From Oligoflexia bacterium (GTDB lineage Bacteria > Myxococcota_A > UBA796 > UBA2385), in the NCBI GenBank assembly GCA_013152105.1, contig JAADHA010000428.1, positions 1 through 11,495 on the forward strand: DNA of 11,495 nt, read 5' to 3'. The notes under the pieces were generated by a model that did not search any database, was not told where the DNA came from, and saw only the letters and a list, made by a program, of their open reading frames with translations. Each line of letters opens with the position of its first letter. Within the stretch, counting starts at the first letter, position 1. The translations under genes were made by a program, and so were the position numbers. Shown here in pieces: positions 6,200-11,495 of the stretch.

Positions 6200-7318
6200 T
6201 CAGCGGCCCTTCACCACGGTGCGTGTGAAGTCCATCGCGCCGTCGCGGGTATAGAATTCCCCCGTGAGTTGATCGTCGGCCAGCTCGATCCAGACGAAGC
6301 CTTCGATGCTGTCGTCCTCGAAGAATGTCGCATCACCACGGCCCACAAGGTCGGTGGTCTTGGAGGCCGCGCCGCTGACAATCAACTCCACTCCGCAGGT
6401 CGGCTCCAGCCACTGGCGTGTGTGGTCATGGCCGCTGAGGTAGAGGTCCACTTTGTCGCAGAGACTCTCCTCGATGAATGCCTGCACCGTCTCGCCATTG
6501 GCGACGGGGAGCCAGTCGAAACCCTCGTAGGCGCCGGCGTTTCCGTGCTGGCCATTGCTGAGGTAGGGGTGGTGAGCAAAGACGATGTTCCACGTGGAAG
6601 TGCTCGCCGCGAGCTCACCGTCCAGCCAGTCCTGTTGTTCGGCCGTCGACCAGTCCAGCAGGATCTCGTTGGTATTCAGCGCGTAAAAGCTGGCTTGTTT
6701 CTGGGTAAAGTCGTAGTACTTGTCCGGCATGGTCCATTTTTCACTGCGGTCCGAGTACTCGACTTCATAGTCCGCCTTCCACGACTCTATTGACAGCAGC
6801 CCGTAGTCGTGGTTGCCCAAGACCACCATGAAAGGCAGATCCAGGTCCGCGTAGGGAAGCTCGAACTTGTCCTGGAATTGCCCGTCATCGACGCTGTCCA
6901 CCCCGTCGTTGTAGATGTTGTCGCCCAAGTAGAGGACGAAGTCGCAGCCATCGCCCAGGGCGTCCGTCTTGGACTCGCACACGTTCTTGATGGTGTCCGC
7001 AACCAGGTACTGGTCGGTGTTGCCCATACCACCGTCGCCCATCGCGACGAAGCGCACGACATTGGTGGGGACCGGCGTCGTGCTGCCGCCATCAGAGCCC
7101 GTGCCCCCGTCACTGCTGGTGCCACCGTCGGGACTTGTTCCGCCGTCCGACGTGGAGCCCGCGTCCCCCGCGCCGCCCCCGTCGCTGCCGGTGTGGGTGT
7201 CCGTGACGGTGGTGCCCAAGCCAGTGCCCGAGCCCGTGCCCGAACCAGTGCCCGAGTCAAGCGCCGGTTTGGTCGTGCACGCCAGTGCCAGGGAGAGGAG
7301 CGAGGGGAGGGCGAACAT
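6200..7318 (-). CDS. Metallophosphoesterase lipoprotein, purple acid phosphatase-like
   Basis: This is an exported phosphoesterase of the calcineurin-like, tartrate-resistant (purple) acid phosphatase type; it should hydrolyse phosphate monoesters outside the cytoplasmic membrane. The 372-aa form from ATG 7318 starts directly at a signal peptide ending LALAC, with Cys14 the likely lipid anchor. The next in-frame starts would put 29 or 44 non-signal residues before it. Residues 15-84 are a low-complexity linker of GTGS and SDGG units. The catalytic domain (about 86-368) has all the metal motifs: GDGG (94-97), GDNIYNDG (132-139), GNHDY (168-172), HHPY (249-252) and GHDH (297-300). The Tyr after GDNI is the position of the metal-bound Tyr of purple acid phosphatases, supporting that subgroup. 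No Shine-Dalgarno is apparent. It is convergent with the SDR gene. The natural substrate is unknown. Confidence 0.9.
   Translation of the reverse strand: MFALPSLLSLALACTTKPALDSGTGSGTGSGTGLGTTVTDTHTGSDGGGAGDAGSTSDGGTSPDGGTSSDGGTGSDGGSTTPVPTNVVRFVAMGDGGMGNTDQYLVADTIKNVCESKTDALGDGCDFVLYLGDNIYNDGVDSVDDGQFQDKFELPYADLDLPFMVVLGNHDYGLLSIESWKADYEVEYSDRSEKWTMPDKYYDFTQKQASFYALNTNEILLDWSTAEQQDWLDGELAASTSTWNIVFAHHPYLSNGQHGNAGAYEGFDWLPVANGETVQAFIEESLCDKVDLYLSGHDHTRQWLEPTCGVELIVSGAASKTTDLVGRGDATFFEDDSIEGFVWIELADDQLTGEFYTRDGAMDFTRTVVKGR
7085..7258 (-). repeat. In-gene tandem repeats coding for the phosphatase linker
   Basis: Two short repeat families lie inside the phosphatase gene. At 7211-7258 there are four 12-bp units related to agtgcccgagcc, each coding Gly-Ser-Gly-Thr or a variant. 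At about 7085-7180 degenerate 15-18 bp units code Ser/Thr-Asp-Gly-Gly-Thr/Ser. They keep the reading frame and give a flexible, acidic spacer between the lipid anchor and the enzyme. Such units can change in copy number between strains. Confidence 0.7.
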
Positions 7319-7418
7319 GGGCGAGCCCGGGCGTTGGAAGGGAGAGTGAGGATAACGCCGGAACTTGGCCTTTGGGGGGCATACTTGTACAGCGATGGGG
7401 CGCATGCTCGACCGCACT

Positions 7419-7438
7419 TTCGATGTTTTTGCATCGAA
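7419..7438 (+). repeat. Perfect 7-bp inverted repeat in the phosphatase/lipoprotein divergent gap
   Basis: TTCGATG (7419-7425) and CATCGAA (7432-7438) flank the 6-nt loop TTTTTG. The surrounding DNA is unusually AT-rich for this window. It sits between two divergently transcribed exported-protein genes, about 100 nt upstream of the phosphatase start. It could be an operator or an upstream control hairpin. No T-tract follows the stem on either strand, so it is not a normal terminator. Confidence 0.3.
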
Positions 7439-7540
7439 GTTGTGTTGCAAGCGCAGTCAGGTTAACGGCCTTTTCAGGCGGTCGTGCCTAGGGACGCCCA
7501 CCGACCCAAGCAGAAGGCAGCCGCAGATCAAGTGATGCTG

Positions 7541-7553
7541 TAGGCTCGAGTTC
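7541..7553 (+). promoter_or_regulatory. -10-like hexamer upstream of the cysteine-rich lipoprotein
   Basis: TAGGCT (7541-7546) fits TANNNT. Transcription would begin near 7553-7554, at an in-frame GTG (7554). This would give either a leaderless start at that GTG or a short leader of about 40 nt carrying the GGAG (7583-7586) for the preferred ATG at 7593. No good -35 is visible. Confidence 0.35.
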
Positions 7554-7592
7554 GTGACAACAGAAACGCTCCCCACCCCCCTGGAGATGGAA

Positions 7593-7964
7593 ATGATCCG
7601 CAACACTCTCATCGTGCTCTCGCTCGGTTCCATGGTCGCTTGCGGCTACAGCGAAAGCCAGTACGCCGACGACTACACCGCCGCCATGTGCGACAACATC
7701 ACGGCCTGTGAGACGGACATCGTCGACGCCTACGTCGCCATGGGCCTGGACGACGCCACCGCGCAGTCCACCTACGACGCCTCCTACACCGCCGTCTGTG
7801 AGCCCGTCGCGACCAGCGACACCGGCTCTACCAGCACCGACAGCACCTGCAACTTCGACTCGACCGCCGCCAAGGCTTGCGTCGACGGCCTCGCGGCCAT
7901 GTCCTGTGACTTCTGGAGCACGGGCACCGGTCTCCCCGCCGACTGCGCCACCGTCTGCGGCTGA
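7593..7964 (+). CDS. Small cysteine-rich lipoprotein, function unknown
   Basis: This 123-aa exported protein has a signal peptide at 1-16 (MIRNTLIVLSLGSMVA) and a likely lipidated Cys17. The mature part carries eight more cysteines (33, 39, 69, 86, 96, 105, 118, 122), enough for four disulfides, in an acidic Asp/Thr/Ala-rich chain with a Ser/Thr linker (about 74-85). The last part has the look C...SC......LPADC...C. Small exported proteins of this kind are frequent in Myxococcota and mostly uncharacterised; I do not recognise a named family. ATG 7593 is preferred because GGAG is 6 nt upstream and the signal peptide begins at once. The in-frame GTG at 7554, 6-7 nt from a -10-like hexamer, would add 13 residues and cannot be excluded. 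A strong terminator follows 32 nt after the stop, so it is probably a single-gene transcript. Confidence 0.75.
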   Translation: MIRNTLIVLSLGSMVACGYSESQYADDYTAAMCDNITACETDIVDAYVAMGLDDATAQSTYDASYTAVCEPVATSDTGSTSTDSTCNFDSTAAKACVDGLAAMSCDFWSTGTGLPADCATVCG

Positions 7965-7996
7965 TCCCTTCTTCGCTGCTTCGGTAGTGATTTTTT

Positions 7997-8036
7997 CCGC
8001 GCTCGCGTCGGTTTTCGGCGCGGGCGCGGTTTTTTT
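7997..8036 (+). terminator. Rho-independent terminator of the cysteine-rich lipoprotein gene
   Basis: CCGCGCTCGCG (7997-8007) pairs with CGCGGGCGCGG (8019-8029): 11 pairs with one G-U, 11-nt loop, followed by seven T (8030-8036). Orientation is plus only, since a T-tract rather than an A-tract precedes the stem. Confidence 0.88.
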
Positions 8037-8047
8037 CTTGCCCTCCT

Positions 8048-8383
8048 TCAGTGGATGAAGGCCGGGTTCTCCAGCGCCTGTGAGTACACGCCATCCACCG
8101 CGGCGGGGTGGGACGTGTCGCCCGTGCTGGACTGGTCGTAGGTGTCCGCCCGGGTTCGGACCAGGATCCCCTGCGTCACGGCGTCATGGATCTGGTCCGC
8201 CTCGCCCACCGGATCGTCCAGCAGCATCAGCGCCGCCAACGGGTGCTTCGGGTCCTCCATGTCCACGAACATGCTTCGCCCCGCCAAGCTGGTGCCACCC
8301 TGGCTGTAGATGTCTCGGGCCTCGCCGTGATCCAGCAGCGCGAAGATCGCCTTGCCCCGGAGCTCTCCCAGGGTCGGCCAGCC
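8048..8383 (-). pseudogene. C-terminal remnant of a Ca2+-dependent PI-phospholipase C-like protein
   Basis: The 111 codons between the TGA of the GH13 gene (8386-8384) and the TGA at 8050-8048 encode a stretch resembling the C-terminal part of Ca2+-dependent phosphoinositide phospholipase C (the Streptomyces SaPLC1-like group). WPTLGELRGKAIFALLD comes first, then YSQGGTSLAGRSMF, LMLLDDPVGEADQI and GILVRTRADTYDQ. The N-terminal part of the TIM barrel with the catalytic histidines is missing; nothing upstream codes for it, because the GH13 gene lies directly there. No ATG or GTG precedes the homology: the only in-frame candidate is a TTG at 8287, already well inside it. The frame is the same as the GH13 frame, so only one TGA separates them. 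A deletion that removed the front of the gene is the simplest explanation. Read-through of the TGA is possible but unsupported. Confidence 0.65.
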
Positions 8384-10993
8384 TCAAGGTTGCGGGCGAG
8401 TTGCGGGCTTCAGCGCCGCGTCCAGGTCCGAGACACCGGCCCCCTTGAGCTTGGAGGCCAGCGAGCGCCAGGCATCCCCGTGCAGCTCGCGCCACTCTAG
8501 GAAGACCTGGGCCTGGTAGCCCTGCAGCTCGATGTAGAGGCCGCGCGAGGCCAGCTCGGGCCCGGTCCGCAAGAACCACAGCCCGTCGGATTGGCGGCGC
8601 ATGGCGTAGACGATCGCCGGACCGACGCGCTCGGCGCTGGCGTTGAGGCCCAGGGCGACGCAGAGGCTACGCGTCTCCAGCTCGGGCTCAGCATCGATCT
8701 CGGCGACATTCACCGGCGCGCTGACCTTGAGCCATCCCGCGGTGGCTTGCTGGCGACCGTTGTAGACCACCAAGGACCGCCGGTCCCCATCGCGGTTGCT
8801 GTAGGCCAGCACCGCGTCGTCGACCGTGCCATTGCCCCGGAGCAGGTCGAAGAGGGCGAAGTCGGCGACCCCGCTGAACAGGTGGCGCTGGCGAAGCAAG
8901 GGGAAGATCACCGCGTCATGGTGCTTCACGAAGCCCAGGTCGGGCTGTTCTTCGCGGTAGGCGCGGGCGTACTCCATGCCGTATTTCTCTTCGAAGCCCT
9001 CGACCTGGCCGTGACCGAACATGGGCAGGCCGGGCAGGGTGGCCATCACCGTCGTGACGCCAAAGTACTTGTCGCCCTTGCCGAATTGAGCGACCGCGGT
9101 GTCTTCGTCGGGATTGTTCACGAAGTGTACGAAGCGCTCCAGGATCCCTGGACTGTAGGCCAGGACCTCGCGAATCAAGTCCTTGAAGCCGCTGATGTTC
9201 TCGTCCCTCAGCATGTGCATGAAGGCCGAATTGTAGACCCGGTGCATGCCCAGGGTGCGCACGAAGTAGCCCTCCATCATCCAGAAGGCTTCGGCCAGCA
9301 GCAGGGTGTCCGGGGCCTCGGCCGCGACCCGTTGCACCACCTCGCGCCAGAATTCCCGAGGCATGCTGGCGGCGAAGTCCTGAGCGCTGACGCCGTGTTC
9401 GGCCCGCGAGGGGACCGCTCCAGCGCTGCCCGGGACGGGGTGCCACAGGCGCTGGATGTGACGGCGAGCCAAGGTCATGGCCGCGTCGAAGCGGATGACC
9501 GGGAAACGACGGGCGACATCGAGGATGGTCCCGATGACCGCTTCTCGGACCTCGGGGTTCAAGTAGTCGAGCTGGTCCGTGTCATTCCACGGCATATGGG
9601 TGCCGTCATTGCCGTGGTAGAGGTAGCGCACTTCACCGCTGCGCTGGTCGACGCGCTTGAACACCACCGCGGCGTCGCTGCGGTCGGCGTAGCCATCCTC
9701 CAAGAAGACGCTGACATCGGGGTGATCGCACAGGTCCGGTCCGGTGAAGCGGTAGCTGGGGTAGGGCGGCTCATTGAGCTGGACGAACCACTCGGGGTGC
9801 TCGATGACCCAGCGCCCGTCGATGCCCGTGTGGTTGGGCACCATGTCCGAGGCCAGCCTCAGACCGCGCTGGCCGGCCCGCCGCGACAGGTCCAGCCAGG
9901 CGTCCTCGCCCCCCAAGCGGTCGGCGATGACGTAGTCGTAGAGCGCATAGGCCGAGGCTTCGGCCTGGGGGTTGCCTGCCGCCTGCTTGATGCGCTGGCT
10001 GGCCCGACCGCGCTCCCACAGGCCGATCAGCCACAGGCAGTTGAAGCCCCGTGAGACCAGCAGGTCCAGCTCGCTGTCGGGGACCTGATCGAGGCGCGTG
10101 ATGGCATGGCCGTGGGCCTTGGAGAGCTGGTCGAGCCAGACCAGGGTCTGCTTGGCGATCATCACGACGTCCGGCATCCAGGCGCGATCGTCCGAGAAGG
10201 CGGCCCGCGGGCTGACCACGTCCTGCACCGCGCCGCCGGGACCGCCCGCCGATCTGCCCGCACCTGGGCCCAAGCCAAGTCGGGGTGCCTGCACAGGCCC
10301 CGTCCCGCCAATCCGAGTCGTCTGTTCCTCGGCCAGCAGGTCACTGGCCAACAGCGCTGCCTGGTGCAGGCCCTGTGGCAAGGCCGGCGCCAGCCGATGC
10401 GCCACGAAGCGGAGCTGCTCGCCCAAGGTGCGGCCGGCTGCTGCCGGGGCACGCAGGACATCGACCAGCGTCACGTCCAGGCCATCGACCCGCATCCCAC
10501 CGACCCGCCGAAGCGCGCGCTGGACGGCAGCAGCCCGGCGCGCGGCCATGTCGGGCGAGGGCTCGGCCCAGAGCGGCGCCAGCGAGGCCAGCGCCGGGTT
10601 GTCGCGCAGGGTCGCGATCACCAGGATCGCGGCCACTCGGTGGGCCGGATCGGCGCCCAGTTCGCCGAGCTGGAAGTCCTGGCCCAGGGCCGCGAGCACG
10701 TCTGGATCAATGTCGTCGTCGATGGCCCCGGCTGCCGCCTGGAGCGATCCCTCGGCGCCCCCCATGGCGCAAGCGACCAGCCCTTGCAGGCAGGCTTGAA
10801 GCGTCGCGACCCCAATCAAGGTCGCTGGTGACAGATCCCTGGCCCGAGCTCGGGCGGCGAGACGCGGCGACAGATCACGCAGGCGGGAGCGGGCGTCCCC
10901 CTTGGGCGGGGTGTCGCTCACGGCCGGCGCGAAGTCCGTTGAAATCAGCAGGTCTTCGGGGTGAGGGATGGCCTGGGGAGCTTGAATCGTCAT
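8384..10993 (-). CDS. GH13 family glycoside hydrolase (alpha-amylase-type) with helical N-terminal region
   Basis: This 869-aa enzyme of the alpha-amylase clan should cleave or transfer alpha-glucan or related alpha-glucosides. No signal peptide is seen, so it is probably cytoplasmic. Residues 1-225 form an Ala/Leu-rich helical region, then a Gly/Pro-rich linker (228-256). The (beta/alpha)8 barrel starts near 280 and has all four conserved regions: DMVPNHTG (383-390); IRFDAA with nucleophile Asp503; LLAEAF with acid/base Glu568; and FVNNPDED (624-631) with Asp629. Region IV has Pro where most GH13 enzymes have His (NHD), a feature I associate with a large, poorly studied bacterial subgroup. 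GHGQVEGFEEKYGMEY (660-675) follows, then a beta-rich C-terminal part from about 725. The end (KPATRPQP) may be shortened by the event that left the phospholipase remnant after its TGA. The ATG at 10993 has only weak AGGA-like sequences upstream, inside 14-bp repeats. Confidence 0.88.
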   Translation of the reverse strand: MTIQAPQAIPHPEDLLISTDFAPAVSDTPPKGDARSRLRDLSPRLAARARARDLSPATLIGVATLQACLQGLVACAMGGAEGSLQAAAGAIDDDIDPDVLAALGQDFQLGELGADPAHRVAAILVIATLRDNPALASLAPLWAEPSPDMAARRAAAVQRALRRVGGMRVDGLDVTLVDVLRAPAAAGRTLGEQLRFVAHRLAPALPQGLHQAALLASDLLAEEQTTRIGGTGPVQAPRLGLGPGAGRSAGGPGGAVQDVVSPRAAFSDDRAWMPDVVMIAKQTLVWLDQLSKAHGHAITRLDQVPDSELDLLVSRGFNCLWLIGLWERGRASQRIKQAAGNPQAEASAYALYDYVIADRLGGEDAWLDLSRRAGQRGLRLASDMVPNHTGIDGRWVIEHPEWFVQLNEPPYPSYRFTGPDLCDHPDVSVFLEDGYADRSDAAVVFKRVDQRSGEVRYLYHGNDGTHMPWNDTDQLDYLNPEVREAVIGTILDVARRFPVIRFDAAMTLARRHIQRLWHPVPGSAGAVPSRAEHGVSAQDFAASMPREFWREVVQRVAAEAPDTLLLAEAFWMMEGYFVRTLGMHRVYNSAFMHMLRDENISGFKDLIREVLAYSPGILERFVHFVNNPDEDTAVAQFGKGDKYFGVTTVMATLPGLPMFGHGQVEGFEEKYGMEYARAYREEQPDLGFVKHHDAVIFPLLRQRHLFSGVADFALFDLLRGNGTVDDAVLAYSNRDGDRRSLVVYNGRQQATAGWLKVSAPVNVAEIDAEPELETRSLCVALGLNASAERVGPAIVYAMRRQSDGLWFLRTGPELASRGLYIELQGYQAQVFLEWRELHGDAWRSLASKLKGAGVSDLDAALKPATRPQP

Positions 10994-11001
10994 GCGTCAC
11001 A

Positions 11002-11043
11002 CGGTCCTGGTTGCGCGGTCCTGGCTTCGCGGTCCTGCTCAGG
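11002..11043 (-). repeat. Three tandem 14-bp repeats upstream of the GH13 gene
   Basis: Units begin at 11002, 11016 and 11030 and all start CGGTCCTG on the plus strand; the first two are CGGTCCTGGTTGCG and CGGTCCTGGCTTCG. On the GH13 coding strand each unit carries CAGGACCG, so the repeat nearest the start (9 nt from the ATG) contains the only AGGA available as a ribosome-binding site. They could be regulator-binding sites or slipped-strand duplications. Confidence 0.55.
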
Positions 11044-11179
11044 CTGCCCTGAGTCGGGTTGGGCGGTGCCTACTGTGCCTGCTCGCCGGGAGCAAGCGTG
11101 CGGCATGCACCCATCATGCCCATGGGGGCGCCGCAAGGCGAGTCTTTCGCGCAGAGCTGCGGGCCCGGTCGATCCACAC

Positions 11180-11214
11180 TGGCCAACTGGCAGGTCTTCA
11201 CGCATGATGCGCCC
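11180..11214 (+). promoter_or_regulatory. Possible promoter for the radical SAM gene, leaderless spacing
   Basis: CATGAT (11203-11208; 5 of 6 match TATGAT) lies exactly 6 nt before the ATG at 11215. TGGCCA (11180-11185) is 17 bp upstream as a weak -35. No Shine-Dalgarno sequence precedes the ATG. The spacing would make the ATG the 5' end of the mRNA. Confidence 0.35.
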
Positions 11215-11495
11215 ATGACCCGACACCGACTACCCGTGCCTCGCCTGCCCATTGCCGCTGATGGGCTGGGCTTCTTCCGTTTCGGCCAGGTCGGCCGGCG
11301 GGTCATCCTGACGACCGATGCCGGCGAGTGGCACATGCTCGACTCGGCCGACTTCCGACGGCTGGTCGACGGCAGCCTGCCTGCGGACCACCCGGCCCAA
11401 CAGACCCTCCAATCCCTGGGCATCCTGCGCCAAGGCTCGGACCTCGACGCCATCGCCGCTCGCGTCCGGCGCAAGAAGGAATACCTCGGCCAGGG
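11215..11495 (+). CDS. Radical SAM peptide maturase-like protein, HxsB-type N-terminus (3' end outside window)
   Basis: Only the first 93 codons are present; the frame stays open to the right edge. After a short basic Pro-rich start come FFRFGQVGRRVILTTDAGEW (20-39), HMLDSADFRRLVDG (40-53) and, after a spacer, LQSLGIL (65-71), ending RRKKEYLGQG. This order (a small beta domain with L-T-x-D-x-G, a D/E-F-x-x-L helix, a short helix, then R-x-K-K-x-Y-L-x-x-G) is the N-terminal module I know from HxsB-type radical SAM enzymes of the His-Xaa-Ser peptide system. There the CxxxCxxC iron-sulfur motif comes a few tens of residues later, which here is beyond the window. If right, partner maturases and a precursor peptide should be encoded to the right. 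The call rests on recall of a short region; other radical SAM maturases share this module. It is divergent from the GH13 gene. Confidence 0.5.
   Translation, partial: MTRHRLPVPRLPIAADGLGFFRFGQVGRRVILTTDAGEWHMLDSADFRRLVDGSLPADHPAQQTLQSLGILRQGSDLDAIAARVRRKKEYLGQ

Noticed and set aside
7991..8036. Bidirectional terminator serving the minus-strand remnant as well
   Set aside because: A T-tract, not an A-tract, precedes the stem on the plus strand, so there is no U-run for minus-strand transcripts.
8048..8287. Independent 79-aa gene starting at TTG 8287
   Set aside because: The phospholipase-like homology extends upstream of this TTG to the GH13 stop, so the short frame is part of a remnant and not a gene with its own start.
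8591..10054. Long plus-strand open frame opposite the GH13 gene
   Set aside because: It mirrors a gene with all GH13 catalytic motifs. The translation is rich in His/Arg/Gln/Val without domains, as expected for the antisense of GC-rich coding DNA.
11112..11209. CATCATGC (11112-11119) and GCATGATG (11202-11209) as an inverted repeat
   Set aside because: Eight base pairs separated by about 80 bp is close to chance expectation, and there is no supporting structure.
11070..11474. Minus-strand open frame across the right end
   Set aside because: It runs antisense to the radical SAM-like N-terminus and through the intergenic gap, and its translation has no recognisable pattern.

Overview
The window is GC-rich DNA with tightly packed genes, often single or convergent. 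It most likely comes from a myxobacterium-like member of the Myxococcota (former Deltaproteobacteria). The main reasons are an AgmX/PglI-type C-terminal domain protein, several lipoproteins whose mature ends are rich in Ser, Thr, Asp and Gly, a cysteine-rich mini-lipoprotein, and the heavy GC bias at third codon positions. No ribosomal, tRNA or phage genes, insertion sequences or CRISPR arrays are visible, so the lineage is an inference from gene content.

Layout. (1) 1-683 (+) is the C-terminal part of an ABC-2 type transporter permease, cut by the left edge. (2) 705-1990 (-) is a two-gene unit: a CAP/SCP-domain lipoprotein followed 2 nt later by glyoxalase II (gloB). (3) 2209-4416 (+) holds a TonB-like AgmX/PglI-domain membrane protein and an unrecognised two-helix membrane protein. 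(4) 4452-5147 (-) is a membrane-anchored protein that resembles only the periplasmic P1 part of SecD. (5) 5231-6193 (+) is a short-chain dehydrogenase, divergent from the SecD-like gene. (6) 6200-7318 (-) is a purple-acid-phosphatase-like metallophosphoesterase lipoprotein with a repetitive linker. (7) 7593-7964 (+) is a small cysteine-rich lipoprotein ending at a clear rho-independent terminator. (8) 8048-10993 (-) holds a large GH13 glycoside hydrolase, followed in the same frame, right after its TGA, by the C-terminal remnant of a Ca2+-dependent PI-phospholipase C. (9) 11215 to the right edge (+) is the start of a gene whose N-terminus resembles HxsB-type radical SAM peptide maturases.

The genes do not form one pathway. 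Much of the window encodes envelope or exported functions (transporter, TonB-like protein, three lipoproteins, SecD-like protein), with three cytoplasmic enzymes among them (GloB, SDR, GH13). The points most worth following are the truncated radical SAM maturase at the right edge, the stand-alone SecD-P1-like protein, and the GH13/phospholipase junction. Several + strand genes lack a Shine-Dalgarno sequence but carry a -10-like hexamer 6-7 nt before the start codon, which suggests leaderless transcripts. No stretch over 300 bases lacks a gene. The larger gaps (1991-2208, 7319-7592, 10994-11214) hold only the putative promoter elements, hairpins and short repeats listed.
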